64,000 nucleotides of DNA from Lucinisca nassula (GCA_963580285.1 OY757010.1:63324406-63388405); one strand, 5' to 3'. Shown: positions 20,626 through 31,611, numbered from the stretch's first letter. Numbers and translations are program-made. Notes: generated by a model from the sequence alone, not told the origin.

Positions 20626-21134
20626 CAGTAAAACCTCCACTAATGATCACCTCTGTTAAGCATCCACTTCTCCTCGGCAGCCACAACAATTCCTCCCATA
20701 GACCATTACTATATATTTTACCTCTGCTCAGCAGCCACTTTTCTCATCCAGCCGACAGCCACCTTACCAAATCTAAATTCCCTCTATTAAACAGCCAGCG
20801 TTTACTCAATATAAAAAAATCAGATGTAAACAAGGAATTTCTTTTCTGGTGTTTTTATTTATTTCATTTTTTTCCATAGTTACCATTGTGATATCTGTAT
20901 TATAAGCAAGTGAAAAGAAACATAAATGACGAAGAGGTTTCATATGACACCTCTCCATCATTTATTTTTCTTTTAGTACATCCATGTTGAGCTGTCTTCA
21001 GTTATCACCATTTTATGGCTGTCGATAACAATCCATACATCATCCCAGATATTTCCCTCTGTTGAATATCCACCTCACTTAAACAGCCAGTTTTCGAGTT
21101 TTCCTAGGATGGGTGTTTAATGGAGGTTTCACTG
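20626..21134. mobile_element. 509 bp Tigger-like MITE
   Basis: The termini CAGTAAAACCTCCACTAATG and GGTGTTTAATGG + AGGTTTCACTG are inverted, with TA on both sides (20,624-20,625 and 21,135-21,136). The CAGT...CCTCCA type end is that of pogo/Tigger-group elements (family knowledge). Interior diverged hairpin blocks such as CTCTGTTAAGCATCCAC and CCTCTGTTGAATATCCACC repeat in both orientations. No transposase. Confidence 0.85.
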
Positions 21135-21193
21135 TATTTATAAAAGCTTTATAAAAAGAAACGTTGTGAATACAAATATTAATGGGTGCTTAA

Positions 21194-21489
21194 ACATTTG
21201 TTTGTTTGAGTTGACGTTTTACGTCCCCGTCAACACAATTAAGGTAATTTAGGAGACGTTGCTTCCGATTTCGTGGGACCTTTACCCGACATTGAGATGA
21301 CATGACATCTCAAGCCCTACCGCCCTTAGATAACGCTAGGGTTTAAGCAGCGTTCCGACTCGTATCACTTTTCCTGGGCAGGCTTAGACCTAACCTTTTT
21401 ACAAGTACTCAAGTTCGGTCGGTTTTAGCCCTGCGCGGAAGCACCATGCAGCCAAATCAATTTCTTCACGCCCCGATCGGCGGGGGCGC
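21194..21489 (-). mobile_element. SINE-C, full length, minus orientation
   Basis: It runs from a CAAACA-type tail (reverse) and GTTGACGTTTTACGTCCCC to CGCCCCGATCGGCGGGGGCG. The 10 bp direct repeat GGGTGCTTAA flanks it (21,184-21,193 and 21,490-21,499). This is the best-preserved 5' part of the family. Confidence 0.85.
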
Positions 21490-21499
21490 GGGTGCTTAA

Positions 21500-21809
21500 G
21501 CAGAAGTTGTTCTACATGCAGCGAGTACCCGACACGCGGTCATATGAAGGTCGTTATACATGTTCTTTACTGTACATTAATGGCATATTTTGCGACCTTT
21601 TCCTCTTGCTGTGATTGTAGCGCTTACTGGTCCTCTTATGTCCACCACAAAGGGCTTTGGTGCAGTTCCCGTTTGCGTCGGCGTTGGCTTCAGCGTCAGC
21701 ATCGGCGTAGCCTGTTTTGAAGCACTATATCTTCGGAACCTATTTATTGATTCTGACCAAACATGCATGGTTACAGCACTAGGATAGGGGAAACAGTCAT
21801 TAGGTATTG
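21500..21809. other. No gene seen
   Basis: Contains GTCGGCGTTGGCTTCAGCGT and related TCGGCGT repeats. This may be the start of the next array. The ORFs on the two strands mirror each other and are not called. Confidence 0.35.
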
Positions 21810-22570
21810 ATGGCTGGACCTTATTCTCCAGGATACAGCCCTCAAAACTGTCAATTTCGGGCCCAAAAAATAGCTTTTCTGTACCCTATCTAATGAACAA
21901 ATGGAATCTTGTCAAAGATAGTACAGGATATCATTGCAAACTGTCAAACATTCGAATAGATTTTGGTGACCTTGACCTTACTTTCAAGAGCACATGTCCC
22001 CACAAAACTGTTTGCACCCTACCCGGAACAATTCATGAAATTTGGTCAAACTTAGTACAATATTCCAGTGCACCCACCTAAGACTTGATTAGATGTTGGT
22101 GCCTTGACCTTATTTCAAGGACACAGACCTCAGTCTTGTTAATTTTGTATGTCTGAACCCTTATTGAATGAATTGATGAAATTTAGTCAAACTTGGTATA
22201 ATATATCACTGTGACCTACCAAAGATTTGATTAAACTTTGGTGACCTTGGCATAATTATCAAGGTCACAGGCTCCGGAACCTGTCAGTTTTTAGCAAAAA
22301 TGGCTTGTATGCACACCTTTCAATATGTTCTAGAAAGGGTTATCATTTGAAAGCAAGGAATACACCACAAAACTGGAAAATATGGAGTGTACATGTTTTC
22401 TGGGCCAAACTAGCTAGTTTCGGACTATCTAGATTTAATTGTATTTCGATGAATTTGACCTTCTTTTTAGCCACAGGCTCCCGAAACTGTCGGTTTGGGC
22501 CAAAATGGCTTTTATGCACCGTCATTTTGGTGACCTCAACCTATGTTTTAAAGTCTTATAGGTGTTTAAG
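21810..22570. repeat. Tandem array, unit about 135-150 bp
   Basis: TTGGTGACCTTGACCTTA variants at about 21,964, 22,097, 22,232 and 22,528 alternate with TGAAATTTGGTCAAACTT and AAACTGTC-GTTT-GGCC blocks. A hammerhead-family fragment sits inside at 22,323-22,428. Confidence 0.65.
22323..22428 (-). repeat. Retrozyme-like repeat, truncated, with 3' half of a hammerhead core
   Basis: On the minus strand, CCGAAAC then TAGCTAGTTTGGCCCAG (about 22,402-22,425) is the GAAAC, stem III and stem I 3' part of a hammerhead motif. It is followed by AAAACATGTACACTCCATAT and GTGGTGTATTCCTTGCTTTC, shared with the copy at 30,290. The CTGATGAG half is missing. Confidence 0.6.
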
Positions 22571-22951
22571 TTATATTTTGTAATGGGGTCATTGTTTTCC
22601 ACAGAAAACATGTTCAGTTTCTAGAAGTCTACGATATTATCATAACTTTTGTTAATGTGAGCGTATAATGGTCAAACTGAACCTGGTTATACCAAATTGA
22701 TGACTTACCTAACGTGTCGCTTTTCAGAAGGAAATCATATGTAGGCATGTTATTTATTATTCACGAATTCTTTCCTTTGACAGCGTATACTTTATTGCCA
22801 TTTCATTGGGCCTCTAGCATGATAGTTTTCTATATATAAGCGAACGCCACGCAGAAAATATCTGTTTACGGTTAGCGGATACTGTACGATTGTCCTTAGT
22901 TCTTGCGGGGTTTAATAAAATACGCATGCGTGTTAGCATAAAGTTAAAAAA
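22571..22951. other. No feature seen
   Basis: AT-rich, no recognised family. Confidence 0.35.
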
Positions 22952-23272
22952 CAATTGTAAATTGTATCGCCGGAAAAAAAGGAAAATGTTAAGATGAAAA
23001 ACAAAATATTTGTTTTTATTTCTGCTCAAAATATAGATTGTGGGTAGACGTTAGAATCGCCACATCGAAGTGGCTCTTACGAGTACATAAAATATCGGGT
23101 ATACGTTAGAACCGCCTCATCAAGGCGGTTCGTACGTTCCTGCGATTAAACATAATCTATATTGTAGAACAGAAACAAGAAAAAAAAACGTTTTACCCTT
23201 GCAAACCCTGTTTTACTATATCAAAGTGGGGTTCAAAGGGGTCCAAATTAAATGGGGGTGATTGGTGATGAC
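22952..23272 (+). mobile_element. Hp-A MITE with a doubled hairpin core
   Basis: The left arm (GTATCGCCGGAAAAAAAGG) and right arm (AAAGTGGGGTTCAAAGGGGTC, ending GGTGATG) are present. The centre holds two successive core hairpins: GTTAGAATCGCCACATCGAA with its partner, then GTTAGAACCGCCTCATCAAG with its partner (about 23,035-23,165). The left terminus is degraded. Confidence 0.75.
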
Positions 23273-23310
23273 GACAATGTAACGATGCTTTCTTAAAACT
23301 CCAATGCGGA

Positions 23311-23640
23311 GGATTGAGGCCGCGTAAAATCGACTAAAGCCCCACGCCACCCTACCACACGCCCTCCCCAGTGAAATACTTTTTCACTGAACGGTCCAAG
23401 TCTTTTTTCTGTCGGGATTATGGTTCGTCTTTGAATGTGTGTAACGCTGATATATTTTTGTTTTGGATAGCCAATTGGCCATTTTGTGGGAATATAACTT
23501 TCCTTTTGGCTTTCCGCTGTTGTTGTCTGCATCAGGGTCTAGTGCTACTTCATGCTTGTGTTTCTTTCCCTTTTATGTTTCTTATGGGAGAATTTGGTTA
23601 ATTGTATCAATTCCTGATCATTGCCTTCACCTCTTTTTTA
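23311..23640 (+). mobile_element. PLE 3' tail, subfamily II, first copy
   Basis: GGCCGCGTAAAATCGACTAA to TGTATCAATTCCTGATCATT. In this subfamily the tail runs into GGAGATAAATTTGGGGTTTA and TGGTAAGTATTA, as also at 24,352 and 31,566. Confidence 0.8.
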
Positions 23641-23898
23641 TATCAGGGAGATAAATTTGGGGTTTATAATGGTAAGTATTATTACGCGTTGGCCTCTATG
23701 TACGAATCTATGTACAATGGAATCGCATGCTTATCTGTTTAACTATCGGGACGTTTTAACTCTGTACATTTTCCATCAGTCATGCAAATCTGTTATCCAT
23801 TGTTTTAAGAAACTTTTTGTTAACCTCTCACGATGACGTCGTTTGTAACCACTGTTTTGTTCATAGTTTATACTAAAAAGTCCCGGCTTCACTTTTAT

Positions 23899-23981
23899 TT
23901 TTACCCTTGCAAACTCAGGTTTACTATACATAATTGGGGTTCAAGGGGGTCCAAATTCATTGGGCGTGTTTTCGTGATGAA
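23899..23981 (+). mobile_element. Hp-A right end only
   Basis: TTTACCCTTGCAAACTCAGG to GGGCGTGTTTTCGTGATG. It is the duplicated boundary of the 704 bp tandem unit. Confidence 0.75.
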
Positions 23982-24020
23982 ATTGTAAATAATTTCAAAG
24001 CTTTCTTAAAACTCCAATGC

Positions 24021-24352
24021 GGAGGATTGGGGCCGCGTAAAATCGATTAAAGCCCCCACCCCACCCTACCACACGCCCTCCCCAGTGAGATACTTTTTCA
24101 CTGACCGGTCCAAGTCATTTCTTCTGTCGGGATTATAGTTCGTCTTTGAATGTGTGTATCGCTTATGTATTTTTGTTTTGGATAGCTAACTGGCCATTTT
24201 GTGGGAATAAAACTTTGCTTTTGGCTTTCCGCTGTTGTTGTCTCCACCAGGGTCTAGTGCTACTTCATGCTTGTGTTCATTCCCTTTTATGTTTCTTATG
24301 GGAGAATTTGGTCAATTGTATCGACTCCAGATCATTGTCTTCACCTCTATTC
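24021..24352 (+). mobile_element. PLE 3' tail, subfamily II, second copy
   Basis: Partner of 23,311-23,640 within the tandem duplication, with the same truncation point. Confidence 0.8.
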
Positions 24353-24605
24353 TTATATCAGGGAGATAAATTTGGGGCTTATAAGGGTAAGTATTATTTC
24401 GCGTTGGCCTCTATGTACGAATCTATGTACGATCGAATCGCATGATAATCTGTTTAACTATCGGGACGTTTAAACTCTGTACATTTTCCATCGGCCATCC
24501 AAATCTATGTAATCCATTGTTTTAATGAACTTTTGTTAACCTTCTTGATGATGTCGTTTAGCTCATATTTTATCACTAAAACGTCCGGGCTTCACTTTCA
24601 TTTTT

Positions 24606-25012
24606 TTTTATATGACAATCGGGATTGGGTGCTCATGCGCGAGTCAATTGTTTCTGTTTTCCGGGAAATAAATATTGGATTTGTTTGGAGTCTCAGGAAT
24701 ACCCTGGATGAGTTTTTTTTCAACCTAAATTTGTTTAGCTACTTACTGTCTTGTCTATTTTGCAGCTTAAGTTAGGCGTTTACTACTTTTCATATTTTTC
24801 TTATCCCGGGAATCTGGCGTTGGTTCTTTTTTAGTTTTGCACCGAAACGAATTTAGTTCTTGTTACACGTGGGATTGACATAAAGGTAAACATTTAATTA
24901 AGTTCAAGTGTGACTTTTGTTGATATTGCCCAACAGTGGAGACTTTACCAGTCACCAATTCGTACAAATTGCCGTTCAGGAACCATACAGTCACCAGACA
25001 ACCAATAAATAA
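24606..25012. other. No feature seen
   Basis: AT-rich. An 80-codon ORF at 24,533-24,775 is low complexity and not called. Confidence 0.35.
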
Positions 25013-25597
25013 ATAGAAATAAAACAAAGATCAGGAATTGATACAATTAACTTACTCCACCCATAAAAGACACCAAAGGGAAAGAAATACAAACATTAAG
25101 CGACCAGACCATAATGGAAACCTAAACAAAGGAAGGCCATAAGGACAGTTACTTTCCCACAAAATGGCCATATGGCCATCCAAAACCAAAAGACACAAGT
25201 GATACACACAGTAAGTAACAAACAACAACATAAATAAATCGCCACAGAAGAGCCGCCTTGGAACGGTCAGTGGAAGATTTCCACTGGGGGGCTTAAATCG
25301 ATTTTACGTGGCCACAATCCTCGCCCTTACTTCCGTCGCGATTTAGACAAATAATTTGTTCAGTCCGCATGAAGGCCTCCTAACTCATCAGTGCAACATC
25401 TCCGTGAACACAAAAATCAAAGAACCACAGAGGTGAGACAACGGTGAGGACTCGACAGCAAGAAACCACTGAAATGCTGGAGCAAAAGAAAACCAACAGT
25501 TAGACTCCGATGAGCCCGACCAGAGACAGAGCATCAGGCACCAACCAACATTATCCTTCTAATTTTCAATAAGCTTTTACGTTGGAGCCGTCAAAGC
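25013..25597 (-). mobile_element. PLE 3' tail, about 585 bp
   Basis: AATAGAAATAAAACAAAGAT to CTTTTACGTTGGAGCCGTCA. Well preserved and useful as a tail reference with 54,290-54,883. The 5' end stops just before the RT stop codon region. Confidence 0.85.
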
Positions 25598-25930
25598 CAT
25601 TTTGCATTTTTCCTCCTATTTATGTTGCTTGTTGCTGGCAACACGTTTAGCATCTCTTCTCAGCTGTAGTGGACAGGCCCACAGGAAACCCCTGTTTACT
25701 TCTTCCCTGTTTAAATGGACACACGTGGTACAAAAGCAAACGACCATAACTTAGCATTTCATTTGTCCCATGTTTGTACAGTATCAAGCTTAACAAAATA
25801 TCTAAGAATGAAGGAGTTTCCTGGTTCACATAAACTCTTCTACTTGTATATATTTACAGTTGTTATATGCAATGCTTGAGAGTGGAATCAAATCCTGGTC
25901 CGAATTCCCGAAATAACAGTTAACACTTCC

Positions 25931-26850
25931 TTGTGGACACTGTCAAAACGTGTTGGTTGGGAAGACCGAGGAATTTGTTGTGACACTTGCAATGTCTGGT
26001 ATCACATAGGCTGTCAAGGCATGCCATCAACTATGTATAGTTTTAATAACAGATCATTGATCACAGGCGTGCTAGGGGAGTGTATGAAATGTGGAATGCC
26101 AAACTTTTCCACATCTCTGTACTTATAATCATTTTGATCCTTCATCAACCTACCCCAGCCTGATAATCCGATACCAGACAACTTTGGTCCACACACGGCA
26201 CCATCTTCGCCCATTGCGCAGCAGTCAAAAGAAGCTAGACCAAAAAGGCGATCCTTAACCATCCCCTCAGATTATTGCTTATGAATTGTCAGTCAATAAA
26301 GAATAAAAGGGCAATGATCCTTGGTCACCCCCAGAAATAAAAAAAATACATTTTTTACAAAATCCTTTGAGGACATCCGGAAAGACAGAAGTGGGGATGC
26401 ACATGGAGGTGTCTTTGTGGCTTTCAAGAGAGACCTACTCTGTACAGAAACTCCGAAGTTGAACACCAATTGTTAATTAGTTTGGTGTAAATTGAACATT
26501 ATTGGATGTAGAAGTTTGTACCTTGGTTCGTTTTATCGCCCATCGGATCAGATGGACTAAGAATATATTGAGGCTATTAATTTATCTTTGTCCAGGATAA
26601 TGTCAAATGCAAATGCCCATATTTTGGTTGCTGGAGATTTCATTTGTGGTGATATTGAAAGGAGCAATATGCAGGTGCCCTATGGGGTATCTAAAAGGCA
26701 CACAGCAACAACTTTTGTACATCGTTAAAGAACACTGCCAGGCCCAGGTAGTTAATATGCTTACCCGCAAAGGAAAGACCATTGGTTTACGGTTTCAAAT
26801 TCTTAATCCCGATCAGCAAAGATTATTATGACATAGTCCTTGTTGAATAT
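25931..26850 (+). pseudogene. LINE N-terminal part: PHD finger and APE endonuclease
   Basis: The open stretch 25,931-26,128 reads through GWEDRGICCDTCNVWYHIGC, the middle of a PHD finger (Cys, Cys, His, Cys ligands). The first Cys pair has been altered (WTLSK where CGxCSK is expected). Downstream, broken frames show GGVFVAFKRDLLCTETP, NIIGCRSLYLGSFYRP, and AHILVAGDFICGD at about 26,610-26,655. The last is the endonuclease GDFN motif with Asn changed to Ile. The region ends near a YGVSKRHT block. Stops and shifts are frequent, so the endonuclease is inactive. Confidence 0.75.
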
Positions 26851-26862
26851 GATATATGAGCT

Positions 26863-26909
26863 ATGATGATGACTTCGTGTTTAACGACGCGTCAACCCTC
26901 TATGTGGGC
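26863..26909 (-). mobile_element. 47 bp LINE 3'-end insertion with 12 bp target duplication
   Basis: The insert, read in reverse, is CCACATAGAGGGTTGACGCG, TCGTTAAACACG and a (ATC)n-like end. It matches the 3' end of the Jockey-type LINE at 52,365-52,420 (CCACAAAGAGGGTTGACGCG). The perfect direct repeat GATATATGAGCT (26,851-26,862 and 26,910-26,921) flanks it. This is an extremely 5'-truncated retroposition. Confidence 0.85.
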
Positions 26910-27150
26910 GATATATGAGCTAAACGAATCAGACAAGTCCTGTGTAAGTATATCTATATAAACGTGGTATGGATGGTCTGCGAGACTATATGGCGCGATT
27001 TAAAGACTCGTTCCTTTCCTCTGACCTTCGCACATGCCAGTTAATGACTTGTGGGTCAGTTTTAAGTCCGAATTGACCACGGCAATAGAAAGGCGTATTG
27101 CAACGAAAATAACCAAAACAAATCGACAATACGATCAAGCATCTCACCAT

Positions 27151-28264
27151 AATAGAAGTGAAGGCAATTATCAGGAATCGATACAATTAACCCACACTTC
27201 CCATCAGAGACACCAAGGCATTGAAATACAAACATGAAACAACTAGACCCTAATGGAAACATCACTAGCGGAAAGCCAAAAGGATAGTTATTCTCTCAAA
27301 AAATGGCCAATTGCCTATCCAAAGCAAAATATTAATATAGACGATACACATACTCAAAGACAAGCCGTGACAAAAATAAACCACGACAGAAGAACCGCCT
27401 TGGAACGGTCAGTGAAACGAATTCCACTGAGGTGCTTAAATTGATTTTACGTGGCAACAATCCTCGCCCTTACTTCCGTCGCGGATTAGAAAAATAATTT
27501 GTTTAGTCCGCATGAAGGCCTCCTAAAACACCGTGAGGACTCGACAGCAAGAAACCACTGAAATGCTGGAGCAAAAAAAAACAACAGTTAGACTCCGATG
27601 GGCCCAATCTGAAACAGAGCATCAGGCACCAACCAACATTATATAGAATAAGATTCTCTTTAATTCTCAGTAAGCCTTTACGCTGGAACGGTCATAGAAT
27701 CTGAGGCCTGATCCACCGGCGTGCAATTAAAGAGGGAAGCAAACTTGTCAATTGTGATTGGGTTGGCTACCATGCATGCAGTCTGTCGTATAACACTTAT
27801 GTAGTATCCAATCTTATTATATGAAGAATGATTTTACGAAATTGGGTTTACGAAATTGCAATTATATATTTTTCTGAACGTATATATAAGTCACCATATA
27901 ATACGGGTTCCGATAGACCTTGTTGCAGAAGAGGTTTAAGTCTAACATTGAATTTTGAAATTTAATCGGAATAACGTCGATACAATTTTGAAAAGGCTTT
28001 GAGTAGTTTATGATACCGATAGTCCTGATTAAGAGGTTTACGAGTGATGAAGTCAATTACATGACTAAACACTCTGGCAAATCGAATTAACTTCGTAATA
28101 TAAACGCCGCACGAGGAACATCTCCATCCATGAAAGGAAAATTTACCATCTCAAAATCATCGCGTTTATCATAAATTTTGCAAGAAACAAACCCATCTGC
28201 AATAGATAGATGTAAATCCAAAAACGGCGCCTCGGTATCAGAAGAATTTGCTTAATTTAACTGA
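27151..28264 (-). mobile_element. PLE copy with tail and RT C-terminus, inserted in the LINE
   Basis: The tail is 27,151-27,790 and the RT C-terminal coding is 27,840-28,264, truncated at the point equivalent to TTTAACTGAAG in the 33 kb copy. LINE coding precedes it (ending near TKITKTNRQ) and resumes after it. Confidence 0.85.
27840..28250 (-). pseudogene. PLE RT C-terminal remnant
   Basis: The frame broken around 27,862-28,056 encodes versions of KAFSKFY, the NSMLDLNLFCNKVYRNP shift product and, upstream, FVSCKIYDKRDDFEMVNF-like text. It lacks the catalytic YLDD. Insertions and deletions destroy the frame. Confidence 0.65.
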
Positions 28265-28370
28265 TGTCGCAATCGAACTTTTCGTGCTCGTAAACCTAGC
28301 AGCCCTGATTTTAAGAACCATTACGAACGGTTCGGAGCACACGTGTGAAAGTTTATTAGCGATGAATATT

Positions 28371-29980
28371 GGAAGCATGTTTCCAGCATCTTTACCTTTG
28401 AAAATGACAATTCCGATCCCGATAGTCCCCAGAAGAATAGTAAAGTTAAAACGCTTTGGTCATTCGTAAAATCCCTGAAAAAGGAAGCGTTTGGGATCAC
28501 TTCGCAAAGGTAAAATGGAATTCAAAAACCAGTTTCGCGCGATACGGCTAATCAATGTACTCGTAACAAACAGTTTCAACCGGCATTTTACGCGTGAAAT
28601 GACAGTGAGATACTATCAAAAGGTAAAAGTCCATTCCTCTTTATGGGGAAAACCCCCAAAGGGGGTCGCTTGAATTGTGGGTAAGCTCAAAATACATAAG
28701 CCATCAGGGCCGGACAACCTGAATGCCAGGGTGGTTAAGGAATGTAGTGCTGAAATCTCTCCTCTTCAATGAATCACTTGCCCAGGGCATTGTAACAGAT
28801 TATTGCCGGCAAGCAAATGTTACCCCGGTCTATAAGAAAGAAAAAAATATTATGCAGCACATTGTAGACCATCTGTTGCAAAACCCTGGAACATATATTA
28901 GTTAGCAACACCAACAAGCACCTAGCCTTTGAGAGCATTCTTGCTGACTGTCAACATGGTTTCCGGAGTCAAAGGTCTTGTGAACCTCAACTAGTTCAAT
29001 TTTACAATGCCATTATGAGCAATCTGGATTGGGCCCTAAACCGTGGCCACAAACAGACTAACTTGATCGTCATGAACTTTGCCAAGGCCTTTGACAAGGT
29101 ACCTCACAGAAGGCTATTGTATAAACTATACTACTATGGAATAAGCGGATCCACACATAGGTGGATTAGCTCATGGCTCTCTGGACGCTCACGACAAGTT
29201 GTACTTGATGGCCAAGCGTCTGGTCCAGTCCCTGTTTTATCTGGTGTCCACCAAGGTTCGGTCCTTGGACCGGTCCTCTTCTTGGTGTTCATCAATGATC
29301 TCCCTGATAATATAAAGTGATCGGACCGTTTGTTTCCTGATGATTTTGTCCTGTGTAGGAACATATATTCTCCTTCTGACTGTCTCATTTTACAAGATGA
29401 TCTCGATAAACTTGCACAGTGGCAGGCCGATTGGCAGATGAAGTTCAATGGGGCCAAATGTCATTCAATGAGGGTGTCACGACACCCTCCGGATAAGCAA
29501 ATTATGTTTGACTATACACTTCACCAACAAATTTTGGAGCACGTTCAATCCGCCAAATATCTTGGTATCCGTATCACTGCCGATTTTTGAAGGGGGTCAA
29601 CGTGCCTCAGAGATAACATCTAAAGCAACTCGGACTTAAGGATTCTTTAGACGTAATTTGGACTTTGCATCTAGGCAGAAAAAGGATGTTGCATATAAAA
29701 CATTGGTCGCCCTTTACTTGAGAATGCATCACCAATTTAGCATTCCTATGTTAAAACTCTGATTCAGCAGGTGGACAGCTGCTCGATTGACCTGCCGATG
29801 ATGCCGAAAAGAAGTAGCGTCGGTGACTTGCTTAACGAGCTAGAGTGGCCGTCCCTAGAAGCCCACCGTGAGCAGTCCTCTTTAACCTTCTTCTATAAGA
29901 TACACTCTGATATAGTGTCTATTAACAAAGATAGGTCATCATATAGCGATGCCCTGAAAAACTTTCTTTCTTACAACTAG
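28371..29980 (+). pseudogene. LINE reverse transcriptase and C-terminal remnant
   Basis: 28,371-28,500 reads WKHVSSIFTFENDN and KTLWSFVKSLKKEAFGITS in one frame. After breaks, 29,015-29,320 (101 codons) gives MNFAKAFDKVPHRRLLYKL and SGVHQGSVLGPVLFLVFIND, which are RT motifs. A TGA at 29,318-29,320 interrupts, then in the same frame FPDDFVLCRN follows, where (F/Y)ADD is expected (Ala to Pro, both Asp kept). 29,771-29,980 is the C-terminal SSVGDLLNELEWPSLEAHRE block. A TNA or TPRT-type RT is dead here. Confidence 0.85.
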
Positions 29981-30060
29981 TTCTCAATGGAATAGTCTTC
30001 CTACTTCTGTGGTGCATGCAAAGACCACAGAGGAGTTTTGTGTGTAACTTCACAAGATTG

Positions 30061-30274
30061 TGTGCGACAGCGAGGATACGGCAGACGAAATCAACTGTTT
30101 CAACTGTCAAACCAAAAACGTCTTCTTCATTGTGACCCCAGAATTCACTACCATTCTCATATTTTGATAATATTCTCACCGTAAGGACCGTTTAGAGAAT
30201 TTATTTTATTTAGCTTTCTTTCGGCTTTGTCACCGTGTTAAGTATAATTCGTTTTTAAAGAGATATTATGCTTT
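30061..30274. other. Probable LINE 3' untranslated remnant
   Basis: The sequence after the C-terminal coding ends with a TTTATTTTATTTAGC stretch. No separate gene. Confidence 0.35.
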
Positions 30275-30500
30275 TTCTGCGACAAATCCGTTCCAGAAAG
30301 GGTTATCCTTTGGAAGCAAGGAATACACCACAGAACTGAAAAAATATGGAATGTACACGTTTTCTGGGCCAGACTAGCTAGTTTATGGCCATTTAGGCCT
30401 CATCAGTGACCCTCAAATATTTTCATAATTCCACAACGGAATCAATGATCCCAAAGGGCAAGAAAATTTAAACTGCTCTATGATGTAGGGCCAGTATATA
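30275..30500 (-). repeat. Retrozyme-like repeat carrying a hammerhead-type core
   Basis: On the minus strand, 30,412-30,366 reads GGGTCA, CTGATGAG (30,406-30,399), GCC-TAAAT-GGC, CATAAAC, TAGCTAGTC, TGGCCC. GGGTCA pairs with TGGCCC as stem I, GCC with GGC as stem II, and ACTAG with CTAGT as stem III, next to a GTC cleavage triplet. Only the GAAA box is altered (ATAAAC instead of GAAAC). The body shares GTGGTGTATTCCTTGCTTCC and GATCATTGATTCCGTTGTGG-type text with the 60.5-61.4 kb array. Confidence 0.7.
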
Positions 30501-31254
30501 GACAACCATATGAAATTGTAGTGTGTAATGGTGCCGGGTTGTCGTTTCCTACAGCGTCATACCATTACGGTGTAGGATCACTCGATTCTGCAATCCTGCG
30601 TTGCTTTCAACCTTAAGAGTCGTTGACCTACACTCTGTTTTCCCGCTAGATTCGTATTAATGTAGGGTGTAGGGAGCTGTAAGATATATACATGTAAGTG
30701 ATGACTGTATGATGCTGCAGGGACTCCAAATTTGAACGGTTTAATTAGCAGACCTGTGTTTTTAGGTTCGTCTCCATTTTATTCAAATCTTGGCTTATCT
30801 TTGGTACTGTTTCCTCGGTTTTAAAACTTTTAACACTGGAAATGAAATCGAATATCTAAAGACTGAACCTTCTATTTTTAATCATTTAGCGTATTTTATT
30901 CAAGCTTTTATAGAACTAAAAAAAAAGAATTCAAAGTATTTCCCTGTTTTCATACATTTTTACATCATTTTCTGGTGCTAAACCTGGCGTACCCATGAGT
31001 GCTAGTGACTTATGACCATATTTAATGAAAATGTAGTCATTCCATACCCATGCTACCGTTTTCCAGATTGCTCGCGTGGTTTGTAATAGCTAGTTAATAT
31101 GTTTTACTACTGCTGTTTAACTGTAGAAGTTTGCATATAACCAAAGTAATGTGAGTGCTGTTAAATTATACAAAAAGCAAAACAAAAAATTAAATTTTGC
31201 AAACTTCAGTCATGCTTTGTTCACATTTTTTTCCTTTAATTCGATCAGACATTT
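30501..31254. other. No gene seen
   Basis: AT-rich. A 63-codon ORF at 30,790-30,981 has no recognisable domain. Confidence 0.35.
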
Positions 31255-31256
31255 AA

Positions 31257-31335
31257 TGTAACTCGAAATTCATGTTTAGTCGTAGTCCGCTTTTGTTTAA
31301 TAATGTTTTCATCTTGTCACTGAGAATCGCTATAG
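31257..31335. repeat. 79 bp sequence duplicated at 33,283
   Basis: ATGTAACTCGAAATTCATGT to CACTGAGAATCGCTAT. Nearly identical (one difference seen) to 33,283-33,361, which lies inside a PLE RT region. Confidence 0.8.
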
Positions 31336-31372
31336 AGAATTTTCGCTGCCCCGATGCTGTCTAGTGAACTGT

Positions 31373-31566
31373 TATAGTCCATCTTTGTACGTGTGTATCG
31401 CTTATATCATTCTGTTTTGGAAAATAACTTTCCGTTTGGCTTTCCGCTGTTGGTGTTAGGGTCTAGTTACTTCATGTTTGTGTTTCTTTCACTTTTGTGT
31501 CTCTGATGGGAGGTGTGAGTTAATTGTATGTATTCTTGATCATTGTATTCACTTCTATTTTTATAT
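31373..31566 (+). mobile_element. PLE 3' tail, subfamily II, internally deleted
   Basis: GTTATAGTCCATCTTTGTAC, GGCTTTCCGCTGTTGGTGTT and the GATAAATTTGAGGTTTATAA plus GGTAAGTATTA downstream flank link it to the 23.3 and 24.0 kb copies. Confidence 0.75.
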
Positions 31567-31611
31567 AAGGTAGATAAATTTGAGGTTTATAATGGTAAGT
31601 ATTATAGTGTT

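Larger units (their letters stand above)
23195..24605. repeat. 704 bp direct tandem duplication
   Basis: The segment TTTACCCTTGCAAAC (Hp-A right arm) ... GCTTTCTTAAAACTCCAATG ... PLE tail ... GCGTTGGCCTCTATGTACGA ... CGGCTTCACTTT occurs twice in the same order, starting near 23,195 and 23,899. Copies differ by scattered substitutions and short indels. Confidence 0.75.
25880..30060 (+). mobile_element. CR1/Jockey-group LINE, dead, split by two insertions
   Basis: Its parts lie at about 25,880-26,862, 26,910-27,150 and 28,265-30,060. Order of recognisable domains: PHD-type zinc finger, APE-like endonuclease, linker, reverse transcriptase, C-terminal region. Interruptions are a 47 bp LINE tail (26,863-26,909) and a minus-strand PLE (27,151-28,264). 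Many frameshifts and stops are present. Such single long proteins with an N-terminal PHD-like finger are widespread in molluscs and cnidarians (family knowledge). Confidence 0.85.
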
